From contig DXEY01000031.1 of NCBI GenBank assembly GCA_019114745.1, positions 1 through 24,851 of the forward strand: 24,851 bases of DNA, written 5' to 3'. Positions 1-6,549 of this stretch are shown piece after piece. Position numbers and translations under genes: made by a program. Position 1 is the first letter of the stretch, and each line of letters begins with the position of its first letter. The notes under the pieces are model-generated. The model saw nothing but the letters and a program-made list of their open reading frames with translations. It made no database searches and was not told the DNA's origin. Origin of the DNA: Candidatus Mediterraneibacter colneyensis (GTDB taxonomy: Bacteria > Bacillota > Clostridia > Lachnospirales > Lachnospiraceae).

Positions 1-4
1 AATA

Positions 5-123
5 AGCCCCTTTAGGGGCTGCTGTGGATGTGGTGCGGCTGGCAGGCCTTCAGTGCGCCTTCCGGGCGCAAGCAGGTAATAGCCCCTTATAGGGGCAGAG
101 CAAGCCACCGGCTCAGCCGGTGG
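5..123. repeat. Cluster of GC-rich hairpins, possible IS200/REP-like remnant
   Basis: Four short inverted repeats lie close together: AGCCCC/GGGGCT (5-20), TGCGCC/GGCGCA (54-70), GCCCC/GGGGC (82-96) and CCACCGGC/GCCGGTGG with a 3-nt loop (105-123). The first and third share the same GCCCCTT(A/T)..GGGGC design. None is followed by a convincing T-run, so simple terminators are unlikely. GC-rich subterminal hairpins are typical of IS200/IS605 ends and REP elements, so a remnant of such an element, or the end of one lying upstream of the window, is the inferred origin. No transposase coding sequence is visible here. It could also be the 3' untranslated region of an upstream gene. Confidence 0.4.
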
Positions 124-150
124 TCCTGACTATATTTCCCTATTTACCAC

Positions 151-179
151 TGGACGCGGCTCTGTATTCGATGTAAAAT
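151..179 (+). promoter_or_regulatory. Putative promoter of the phasin-like/AarF operon
   Basis: TGGACG (151-156) and TAAAAT (174-179) are separated by 17 bp, matching 4/6 and 5/6 of the sigma-A hexamers. The first gene starts at 255 behind AAGGAGG (240-246). A 7-bp inverted repeat, ATTCGAT (166-172) and ATCGAAT (194-200), flanks the -10 and could be an operator. Confidence 0.45.
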
Positions 180-254
180 TAAATTAAATATGGATCGAAT
201 GCGTATCAGAAGCGCGGTCTTAAGACTGCAGCATCATATAAGGAGGACGTAAAA

Positions 255-584
255 ATGGAAAAATTCAGCGACAACATTAAAAAGATCATACTGGCAGGGA
301 TCGGTGCCGTAGCCGTTACCGCAGAGAAATCCAAAGACCTTCTGGATGAGATGGTGGAAAAAGGAGAACTCACAGTTGAGCAGGGCAAAGTGCTCAATGA
401 GGAACTGAAGCATAACATTAAGGAGAAGATGAATAGAAAGCCTGAAGGGGAAAAAGAGTCTGAGATCGATATTTCCGAACTGCTGGACAAGATGACTCCG
501 GAGCAGATCGCCGCGCTCAAAGAACAGCTCCGCAAAAAAGAAACGGTAAAAACTGAGACAGCAGAGGACAGTAAAGAAGCATGA
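255..584 (+). CDS. Phasin-family-like small helical protein
   Basis: This 109-residue protein opens with a short amphipathic/hydrophobic helix (about residues 8-22, rich in I, L, A, V and G). A long charged, Lys/Glu-rich helical region follows, with a predicted coiled-coil character and an acidic-basic tail. That layout matches small proteins annotated as phasin (PHA granule-associated) family in Firmicutes; no polyhydroxybutyrate synthesis gene is seen nearby, so a granule role is not supported. The start is fixed by AAGGAGG 8 nt upstream. Its stop overlaps the start of the AarF-like kinase gene (ATGA at 581-584), implying translational coupling and a linked function, perhaps as a membrane- or lipid-associated partner of the kinase. 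The exact role is unknown. Confidence 0.7.
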   Translation: MEKFSDNIKKIILAGIGAVAVTAEKSKDLLDEMVEKGELTVEQGKVLNEELKHNIKEKMNRKPEGEKESEIDISELLDKMTPEQIAALKEQLRKKETVKTETAEDSKEA

Positions 585-2164
585 GTAAAGCGGAACCGAT
601 CACGTATAATTCGAGACTGCGGGAGATCACGGCTGTTCTGCGGAAGCATAATATTACGAGGGGAGTTACCCCGAAAAAGCTCCGTGCGATACTGGAAGAT
701 CTCGGCCCCACATTTATTAAGCTGGGTCAGATTATGTCCATGCATTCGGATATCCTGCCGAAGCGGTACTGTGATGAACTGATGAAACTCCGCTCGGATG
801 TAACCCCTATGCCGTTTGAAGAGGTGGTCTCTGTGATCGAAGGGTCCTACGGCCGTTCCTGGAAGAGAGTATTTTCTTCCATTGAGGAAAAGCCGCAGGG
901 CTCTGCTTCTATTGCCCAGGTACACAGGGCGGTCCTGAAAAGCGGGGAAGACGTCGTAGTAAAAGTCCAGAGAAAAGATATCTATGAGAAAATGGCGCGG
1001 GATATTGACCTGCTCCACAAAGCGGTGCGGCTGATGCCTCCCATCAGTATTAAGGGGATGGCAGATCTGGATCTGGTGCTTGATGAGATGTGGTCTGTGA
1101 CAAGAGACGAGATGAATTTTCTTACGGAAGCCTCTAATATGGAGGAGTTTGCCCGGAGAAACAAAGAAGTGAATTTTGTGGGGACACCGGTGCTCTACCA
1201 GCAGTTTTCCACAGTAAACGTTCTGGTCATGGAGTATATCGACGGAATCGGAATTGATGACAAAGAAGCGCTGACCGAACAGGGGTATGACCTCGGGGAA
1301 ATCGGGAGCAAGCTGGTGGACAACTATATCAAGCAGGTCATGGACGACGGGTTTTTCCATGCTGATCCCCATTCCGGAAATGTAAAGATACGGGATGGTA
1401 AGATCATCTGGATCGATATGGGGATGATGGGACGTCTTACAGAACATGACCGGGAAATGATCGGCAAAGCGGTACAGGGCGTGGCTTTAAGCGATGTGGG
1501 GCTGATCCAGCAGGCAGTCCTTGCCATCGGGGAGTTTAAGGAACGCCCGGATCAGAGGAAACTGTATGAAGATATTGAAGGACTGCTCCTGAAATACGGC
1601 AGTGCCGGGATGGGTAAGATCAATGTGGCGGAAGTTATGACAGATCTGATGGATGTGATGAAAGACAATAAGATCAAGATGCCCCATGGCCTGACCATGC
1701 TGGCGAGAGGTCTGACCCATATGGAGGGGGTGCTGGCAGATATCGCGCCCGATATCAATATGGTGGAGATAGCCACAGCCCATATGTCAGGGGAGTTTTT
1801 CCGCAGGCTGGATCTGAAGAAGGAATTGAAGAGCAGCGGGCGGAGTGTGCTCAGGTCATTCAGGAAGGCGCTGGACATCCCGTCTATGGTGTCCGATATG
1901 ATGAGCGGATATCTCAAGGGACAGGCAAAGGTGAATCTGGATCTCCAGGCATCAGATGAACTGGCACAGTTATTGAGAAGGCTGGTGCGCAATATCGTTA
2001 TGGGGCTCTGGGTGATGGCGCTGCTGATCAGTTCGAGTATTATCTGCACCACGGATATGACGCCGAAAGTACTGGGCATCCCTGCTCTCGGGGCGTTCGG
2101 ATATATGCTGGCGTTCCTCATCGTACTGTATGTGTTTATCAAACACTTGCTTTCCAGAAAATAA
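581..2164 (+). CDS. AarF/ABC1/UbiB-family atypical protein kinase
   Basis: At 527 residues this is full length for the UbiB/ABC1/ADCK family. Visible motifs are the family-specific KxGQ motif (KLGQ, 47-50), the alanine-rich-loop equivalent QGSASIAQ (106-113), the nucleotide-binding Lys in VVVKVQR (K128), a conserved Glu in NFLTEASN (E183), the catalytic HADPHSGN (260-267) and a metal-binding DMG in place of DFG (279-281). Two hydrophobic segments at the C-terminus (about 465-490 and 497-522) should anchor it in the membrane. In aerobes the family supports ubiquinone biosynthesis as an ATPase/kinase-like factor. No quinone genes are seen here, so an isoprenoid-lipid or membrane-lipid role is inferred. 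It overlaps the phasin-like gene by 4 bp and precedes a lipid kinase by 15 bp. Confidence 0.92.
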   Translation: MSKAEPITYNSRLREITAVLRKHNITRGVTPKKLRAILEDLGPTFIKLGQIMSMHSDILPKRYCDELMKLRSDVTPMPFEEVVSVIEGSYGRSWKRVFSSIEEKPQGSASIAQVHRAVLKSGEDVVVKVQRKDIYEKMARDIDLLHKAVRLMPPISIKGMADLDLVLDEMWSVTRDEMNFLTEASNMEEFARRNKEVNFVGTPVLYQQFSTVNVLVMEYIDGIGIDDKEALTEQGYDLGEIGSKLVDNYIKQVMDDGFFHADPHSGNVKIRDGKIIWIDMGMMGRLTEHDREMIGKAVQGVALSDVGLIQQAVLAIGEFKERPDQRKLYEDIEGLLLKYGSAGMGKINVAEVMTDLMDVMKDNKIKMPHGLTMLARGLTHMEGVLADIAPDINMVEIATAHMSGEFFRRLDLKKELKSSGRSVLRSFRKALDIPSMVSDMMSGYLKGQAKVNLDLQASDELAQLLRRLVRNIVMGLWVMALLISSSIICTTDMTPKVLGIPALGAFGYMLAFLIVLYVFIKHLLSRK

Positions 2165-2179
2165 AAGGATGGGAAACTT

Positions 2180-2560
2180 ATGAAGAAAAGTAAGAAAGAT
2201 CCGATCGCAAAGAGCTTCGGATATGCGTTTGAAGGGATCCTGATATGCATACGCAGAGAGCGGAATATGAAGATCCACTGTATTGCGATCATACTTGTTA
2301 CTCTGGCAGGCACCCTTTTTCATATTACCCCGGCAGAATGGTGTATCTGCCTTCTGCTCTTTGGGCTGGTGGCAGCTCTCGAGATGGTAAATACGGCGGT
2401 GGAGTCGGTTGTGGATCTCGTGACACGGGAGAAAAAGCCGCTGGCAAAGACAGCAAAGGATGCGGCTGCGGGAGCGGTCCTCTTTGCCGCTGTCATTTCC
2501 GTGATCATCGGCTGTATCATCTTTCTGCCGTATGTATTGGAACTGCTGCAAAAGATATGA
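2180..2560 (+). CDS. dgkA: DgkA-family lipid kinase (undecaprenol/diacylglycerol kinase)
   Basis: This 126-residue integral membrane protein has three hydrophobic helices (about 33-50, 54-72, 98-120) and the DgkA signature around E68-x-x-N71-T-A-x-E75-x-x-x-D79, followed by AKDAAAGAV. Gram-positive members phosphorylate undecaprenol to undecaprenyl phosphate, recycling the carrier lipid for peptidoglycan and other envelope polymers; diacylglycerol is the substrate in E. coli. The basic N-terminus suits the cytoplasmic face. The ATG at 2180 follows a purine-rich AAAAGGATGGG. It lies 15 bp after the AarF-like kinase gene, so the three genes probably form one operon of lipid-related functions. 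Undecaprenol as substrate is inferred from the family's behaviour in Firmicutes. Confidence 0.92.
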   Translation: MKKSKKDPIAKSFGYAFEGILICIRRERNMKIHCIAIILVTLAGTLFHITPAEWCICLLLFGLVAALEMVNTAVESVVDLVTREKKPLAKTAKDAAAGAVLFAAVISVIIGCIIFLPYVLELLQKI

Positions 2561-2566
2561 TACAAT
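2537..2566 (+). promoter_or_regulatory. Putative promoter of the SseB-family gene
   Basis: TTGGAA (2537-2542) and TACAAT (2561-2566) are 18 bp apart, with an extended -10 (TG at 2558-2559). The signal overlaps the last codons of dgkA and sits 36 bp before the downstream ATG, so the SseB gene may be transcribed separately from the lipid kinase operon. Confidence 0.5.
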
Positions 2567-2601
2567 AGAAGCGCCGAGTGCAGAAAAGGAGATTTGTCAA
2601 A

Positions 2602-3372
2602 ATGAGTGATAATAATACAACGGTAACAAAACAGGAGACGCTGGCAGCTCTTCGGAATCCCGGAGAACTCTATGTGGTAATGTCAGCAGTGACGAAACTG
2701 CCTTTCGTAAAGTGTGACGAAGATACGTTTGATGATGAAGTCTTTCTTTATTACAGGGCGGAGGATGCGAAAGAAAAGGTAAAGGAACTCTCAGAGCAGA
2801 AGTATCTTACCGCAGCGGCAAAGTTGGACGAGAAACAGCTCCTTCCGTTTTACACCGGGCTCTATACGATGGGAGTGAACTGTCTTGCCGTCAACTGCGG
2901 GACAGATACGCAGATCAGCGTACAGCTCTCAGATCTTGTGGTACGTAAAAACCCGGACGAACTCCCGGAGGGAAAGAAACTGATCGAGAATCCGGCGCTG
3001 CACCTGACTGCGATCTACTTTATGCAGGAGATGCGCCGTCAGGAGAATCCTCAGCCTGTGGGAGAACTCAAAGACCTGCAGGAGGAACTCCTGGCGCATT
3101 ACAGCAGGAGCTCGCTGATCATAGCAGTACAGGAGGACAGACAGGTTCCGGTGCTGAAGCTGAAGAACGGAGACATCTATCAGCCGGTTTTTACCGACCT
3201 TTTGGAGATGCAGAAGTTCACAAAGGGGAAAAAGGTGAGGACTTCGGTCATTGCGGCTGAAAAGATCCCCGATATCCTGGTCGGGGAGACCAAAGGGGTC
3301 GTGATCAATCCTATGGGGGTCAATGTACAGCTGAATGTGGCAAGGAGAAAGAAGCAGACGGCTGATGCATGA
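2602..3372 (+). CDS. SseB-family protein
   Basis: The 256-residue soluble protein has an N-terminal region with the pattern of SseB N-terminal domains: the 'ALRNPGELYVVMSAVTKLPF' stretch, then alternating strands with 'EVFLYYRAEDAKEK'. The C-terminal half repeats this fold, with 'LPVLKLKNGDIYQPVFTDLLEM' type strands and 'GVVINPMGVNVQLN' near the end. The latter is typical of SseB-like proteins, whose biochemical role is poorly defined. The ATG at 2602 is chosen over an in-frame GTG at 2578 because AAAGGAG lies about 10 nt upstream of it. No signal peptide or membrane segment is present. It is followed 42 bp later by a GNAT-like gene on the same strand. The family call is from pattern recognition only. 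Confidence 0.7.
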   Translation: MSDNNTTVTKQETLAALRNPGELYVVMSAVTKLPFVKCDEDTFDDEVFLYYRAEDAKEKVKELSEQKYLTAAAKLDEKQLLPFYTGLYTMGVNCLAVNCGTDTQISVQLSDLVVRKNPDELPEGKKLIENPALHLTAIYFMQEMRRQENPQPVGELKDLQEELLAHYSRSSLIIAVQEDRQVPVLKLKNGDIYQPVFTDLLEMQKFTKGKKVRTSVIAAEKIPDILVGETKGVVINPMGVNVQLNVARRKKQTADA

Positions 3373-3414
3373 CATACGGATCGCCGCAGATCTTTCTAAG
3401 GACAGGAGGAGAAT

Positions 3415-3846
3415 ATGTCAATAGCTGTATACATAAGAAAAGAATATTTCCGTGCTGTCACGATCAAAGATAAAAGCGCACATATCCTGGAATTTCATTA
3501 CATGCCCAGGACAATAGATGTGTTTGAGGAGGGATATCCGGTCTTTCATCTGGAGTATATCCTCGAGAGTAAGGTGAAAGCAAATATCCTGGAATTTTAT
3601 CTCACAGATTTTGCCCTGAGAGGCAGGGGATACGGGACGGTGTGCATGAATGAGATCGCGGATCAGTTCGGCAGAAAAGGGATCACTCTGATCACCGCGC
3701 CAACCGGATATGATCTGGCGCCGCTTGGCTATACCGGTCCGGATCAGTATCATGAACTGATGGCGGGGTTTTACGAGAAAACCGGATTTTCCATCAGCGG
3801 GGACGGGGATCTGGCGATGAAGATACTGGAAGATGCACAAATATGA
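3415..3846 (+). CDS. GNAT-like N-acetyltransferase, substrate unknown
   Basis: A 143-residue protein with the acetyl-CoA-binding motif A of the GNAT fold at about residues 68-90 (LRGRGYGT, matching R/Q-x-x-G-x-G/A) after a beta strand ('ILEFYLTDFALRG'). A C-terminal 'FYEKTGFSI' strand-turn is like the motif B region of other GNATs. The N-terminus is atypical, so the substrate cannot be named. AGGAGG (3404-3409) gives a clear start. It is the last gene before a terminator at 3863-3904 and is probably cotranscribed with the SseB-family gene. Confidence 0.72.
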   Translation: MSIAVYIRKEYFRAVTIKDKSAHILEFHYMPRTIDVFEEGYPVFHLEYILESKVKANILEFYLTDFALRGRGYGTVCMNEIADQFGRKGITLITAPTGYDLAPLGYTGPDQYHELMAGFYEKTGFSISGDGDLAMKILEDAQI

Positions 3847-3862
3847 AAAACCTGTTATACTG

Positions 3863-3904
3863 ATCGGTGTATGGCGGCAATGTGACTGCTGTACACCGAT
3901 TTTT
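3863..3904 (+). terminator. Rho-independent terminator after the GNAT-like gene
   Basis: A 9-bp perfect stem, ATCGGTGTA (3863-3871) with TACACCGAT (3892-3900), encloses a 20-nt loop that can pair partly, and is followed by TTTTT (3900-3904). It separates the upstream operon from the two-component genes. Confidence 0.75.
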
Positions 3905-3956
3905 ATGTATTAGAACATCTGGATTATATACGGACAATGACTGACCAGGAGGGACT

Positions 3957-4646
3957 ATGTACAAGATACTGATCGTAGAAGATGACCTGCCCATGGCGCA
4001 GGCAATACAAAAAGAAATGAAAATGTGGGGCAACGAGGCGGAATATGTGCAGGACTTCCAGCACGTTGCCGCGGCGTTTACAGAGTATGACCCGCATCTG
4101 GTACTCATGGATATCACGCTGCCTTTTTACAACGGATATCACTGGTGCAGCGAGATACGCAGGATCTCGAATGTGCCGATCATATTTATCTCATCTGCGG
4201 CTGACAATATGAACATTATCATGGCAGTCAATATGGGAGGGGATGATTTCGTCGCCAAGCCGTTTGATTTAAGTGTCCTTACCGCAAAAGTCCAGGCGGT
4301 ACTGCGCAGGACTTATGACCTGGCGGGAAAGATCCCGGTGCTCGAACACCGGGGCGCGATCCTTAATCTCTATGATGCGACGCTTACCTGGGAAGGGAAA
4401 AAGATCGAACTGACGAAGAATGAGTTCCGCATCCTCCAGACACTGATGGAGAACAAAGGAAGACTTGTGAGCAGGGATACCCTTATGACAAAACTGTGGG
4501 AGACAGACGACTATATCGAGGAGAATACACTCACCGTCAATATCGCGCGCCTGAGGAAGAAACTGGAGAAGGCGGGACTTGACGGTTTTATCACTACAAA
4601 GGTTGGCGAAGGGTATATCATTATGCAGGAGACAGAGGGGAGATGA
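3957..4646 (+). CDS. bceR: BceR-type OmpR/PhoB-family response regulator
   Basis: The 229-residue protein has an N-terminal receiver domain (residues 1-120) with acidic pair E9-D10, phospho-acceptor D52 in 'LMDITLPFYNGYHW' and the switch Lys in 'FVAKPFD'. A C-terminal winged-helix DNA-binding domain (about 130-226) contains 'LTKNEFRILQTLMENKGRLVSRD' and 'LTVNIARLRKKLEKAG'. The 'DITLPFYNG' signature is typical of BceR-like regulators that control peptide-antibiotic ABC transporters. AGGAGGG lies directly upstream and the stop overlaps the kinase start (ATGA, 4643-4646). Expected target: the operator at 5677-5694 upstream of the ABC transporter. The symbol is by family resemblance. Confidence 0.9.
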   Translation: MYKILIVEDDLPMAQAIQKEMKMWGNEAEYVQDFQHVAAAFTEYDPHLVLMDITLPFYNGYHWCSEIRRISNVPIIFISSAADNMNIIMAVNMGGDDFVAKPFDLSVLTAKVQAVLRRTYDLAGKIPVLEHRGAILNLYDATLTWEGKKIELTKNEFRILQTLMENKGRLVSRDTLMTKLWETDDYIEENTLTVNIARLRKKLEKAGLDGFITTKVGEGYIIMQETEGR

Positions 4647-5644
4647 GACGGGTGAAACAGTTTTTCAGATATCTTTTCGACTGCCGTTATCTCTGGCTGT
4701 GGGCGGCGGTCTGCGCCGTGGTGTTTACGGTTGTGTTTGCACTCTATGGGATCCCTCTGGAGGCTGTATGGTATCCGCTGCTCCTGTCAGCCCTGTTCGG
4801 CGGACTGTTTCTTGCACTGGGGTTTCTGAGATTCCGGAAAAAGCATCTGGAGCTGGAACGGCTGGATCCGAAAGAGGCTCCGTGCGCGGAGTACCTTCCT
4901 CCGGCGGGGAGCCTGGCGGAGCGCGACTATCAGGCGCTTGTGTTGCGCGAAGAAGCAGCAAGCCGTGCCTGGAAGGAAGAATGGGAGAGTGCGCGCAGGG
5001 ACATGGACGACTACTATGCGGCGTGGGTGCATCAGATCAAAGCGCCCATCGCAGTGATGCGGGTGATGCTCCAGCAGGAGGATACAAAGCAGAACCGGGA
5101 ACTCTCGTCTGAGCTTTTCCGCGTCGAGCAGTACGCGGAGATGGCGCTCTGCTATGTCCGCCTGGGTGAAGGCGCCTCCGATCTGGTCATACAGGAATAT
5201 GAGCTTGACGGCATTATCAGAAAAACAGTGCGAAAATATGCCGGGCAGTTTATCCGCAGAAAAATACGACTGGTGTATGGAGGAACAGATGCGCGCGTGG
5301 TCACAGATGAAAAGTGGCTTGCTTTTATGCTCGAGCAGCTTTTGTCAAACGCCGTGAAATATACCCAGGAAGGCGGGACGGTCACGATCGCGGTGGATGA
5401 GAGGAAACGTCTGTCTGTGACAGATACGGGGATCGGCATCTCGCCGGAAGACCTGCCGAGGATTTTTGAGAAAGGGTATACGGGGTATAACGGGCGTCTG
5501 GATAAGAAGTCCACAGGGCTTGGGCTGTACCTTTGTAAAACCGCGGCGGATAAGCTGTGCCATAAACTGACGGCAGAGTCTGATCCGGGACGTGGCAGCA
5601 GGTTTGTAATCGATATGGAGACGTATCCGCTTCAGGTGGAGTAG
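4643..5644 (+). CDS. bceS: BceS-type intramembrane-sensing histidine kinase
   Basis: At 333 residues this has the compact form of intramembrane-sensing kinases. Two transmembrane helices (about 12-33 and 40-60) are separated by only a few residues, so there is almost no extracellular sensor. The dimerisation/phosphoacceptor site is 'WVHQIKAPIAVM' with H130. The ATPase domain shows the N box (LLSNAVKYTQ), G1 (DTGIGISPEDLPRIFEKGY) and G2 (STGLGLYLCK). BceS-like kinases do not sense the drug themselves: they read flux through the partner BceAB transporter and phosphorylate BceR. Gene order bceR-bceS-bceA-bceB and the overlap with bceR support this assignment. Confidence 0.9.
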   Translation: MRRVKQFFRYLFDCRYLWLWAAVCAVVFTVVFALYGIPLEAVWYPLLLSALFGGLFLALGFLRFRKKHLELERLDPKEAPCAEYLPPAGSLAERDYQALVLREEAASRAWKEEWESARRDMDDYYAAWVHQIKAPIAVMRVMLQQEDTKQNRELSSELFRVEQYAEMALCYVRLGEGASDLVIQEYELDGIIRKTVRKYAGQFIRRKIRLVYGGTDARVVTDEKWLAFMLEQLLSNAVKYTQEGGTVTIAVDERKRLSVTDTGIGISPEDLPRIFEKGYTGYNGRLDKKSTGLGLYLCKTAADKLCHKLTAESDPGRGSRFVIDMETYPLQVE

Positions 5645-5676
5645 TGGGGCGGGAGCTCCCTGTCTGCGTGAGCTGG

Positions 5677-5694
5677 TGTGACAATAGTGTCACA
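5677..5694. promoter_or_regulatory. BceR-type operator, TGTGACA-N4-TGTCACA
   Basis: A perfect 7-bp inverted repeat with a 4-bp spacer (TGTGACA ATAG TGTCACA) lies in the 140-bp gap between the kinase and the ABC ATPase gene. Inverted repeats with a 4-bp spacer of this kind are the main binding sites of BceR-like regulators. A further half-site TGTCACG starts at 5709, exactly 21 bp (two helical turns) after the TGTCACA at 5688. This resembles the main site plus secondary site arrangement described for the family. Direct binding is inferred. Confidence 0.7.
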
Positions 5695-5700
5695 TAGACA

Positions 5701-5744
5701 AGCCGGAATGTCACGGGATTCGATGTCGGCATTCCGGCTGTTTT
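5701..5744 (+). terminator. Hairpin after the kinase gene, probable terminator
   Basis: A 10-bp perfect stem, AGCCGGAATG (5701-5710) with CATTCCGGCT (5730-5739), has a 19-nt loop and is followed by GTTTTG. It could end the two-component transcript. It also overlaps the secondary TGTCACG half-site and the -35 area of the transporter promoter, so it may have a regulatory role as well. Confidence 0.55.
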
Positions 5745-5746
5745 GT

Positions 5747-5752
5747 TATACT
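5747..5752 (+). promoter_or_regulatory. -10 element of the bceAB-type promoter
   Basis: TATACT (5747-5752) matches 5/6 of the -10 consensus. No good -35 is found 16-18 bp upstream (TGTCGG at 5724), as expected for a promoter that needs an activator. The BceR-type site lies 52 bp upstream and the ATG at 5785 follows AAGGAGGT (5769-5776). Confidence 0.5.
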
Positions 5753-5784
5753 GAGTCCAGAAAACATGAAGGAGGTCATGATCT

Positions 5785-6549
5785 ATGACTGTTTTGGAAG
5801 TGAAAAATCTGAAGAAGATATACAGACCCCGGTTCGGCGGGACTCAGGTGCAGGCGCTTTCCTGTGTGAATTTTTCTGTGGAGGAGGGCGAATATGTGGC
5901 GATCATGGGAGAGAGCGGCTCGGGCAAGACAACGCTTTTAAATATGCTGGCGGCGCTGGATAAACCGACGGAAGGTGAAGTGTATCTGGACGGGCGGCCC
6001 CTCTCGGCGGTCAGAGACAAAGATATTTCCGAGTTCAGGCGGGATAATCTGGGATTTGTGTTCCAGGAGTTCAATCTGCTGGATACGTTTAATGTAAAAG
6101 ATAATATTTTCCTGCCTCTTGTTCTCAAGGGAATGAGCTACAAATCTATGGCGCAGAAGGTCGCGCCCATTGCAAGAGAGCTTGGGATCGCAGACCTTCT
6201 GGAGAAGTATCCTTATGAGATATCCGGAGGGCAGAAGCAGAGAGTAGCTGTGGCGAGGGCACTGATCACTGACCCGAGGATGATCCTGGCGGACGAGCCC
6301 ACAGGAGCGCTTGACTCCCGCTCCACAGATGAACTGCTTTCCCTGTTCGCGAGGATCAATCAGAAAGGGCAGACGATCCTTATGGTAACGCATTCTGTCA
6401 AGGCGGCAAGCAAAGCCGGGCGGGTGCTCTTTATCCGCGACGGAGAGGTGTACCATCAGGTCTACCGGGGGAATATGTCGGACGAACAGCTCTACCAGAA
6501 AATTTCCGACACCCTCACACTGCTGGCGACAGGTGGTGACAGGCGATGA
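5785..6549 (+). CDS. bceA: BceA-type ABC transporter ATPase
   Basis: This 254-residue ABC ATPase of the MacB/LolD/BceA class has Walker A GESGSGKTT (42-50), a Q-loop (VFQEFN, Q94), signature SGGQ (147-150), Walker B MILADEP (D170, E171) followed by TGALDS, and an H-loop in 'LMVTHS'. BceA powers the BceB permease, which frees lipid II-cycle intermediates from peptide antibiotics such as bacitracin and signals to the kinase. The start has a strong AAGGAGGT 8 nt upstream; an out-of-frame ATG at 5778 is ignored. The stop overlaps the permease ATG (6546-6549). Confidence 0.92.
   Translation: MTVLEVKNLKKIYRPRFGGTQVQALSCVNFSVEEGEYVAIMGESGSGKTTLLNMLAALDKPTEGEVYLDGRPLSAVRDKDISEFRRDNLGFVFQEFNLLDTFNVKDNIFLPLVLKGMSYKSMAQKVAPIARELGIADLLEKYPYEISGGQKQRVAVARALITDPRMILADEPTGALDSRSTDELLSLFARINQKGQTILMVTHSVKAASKAGRVLFIRDGEVYHQVYRGNMSDEQLYQKISDTLTLLATGGDRR

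Noticed and set aside
206..1447. Long minus-strand open frame (413 codons) opposite the AarF-like gene
   Set aside because: It lies wholly antisense to a gene with clear kinase motifs, has no recognisable domain, and its composition (His, Arg and Ser rich) is typical of a reverse-frame shadow.
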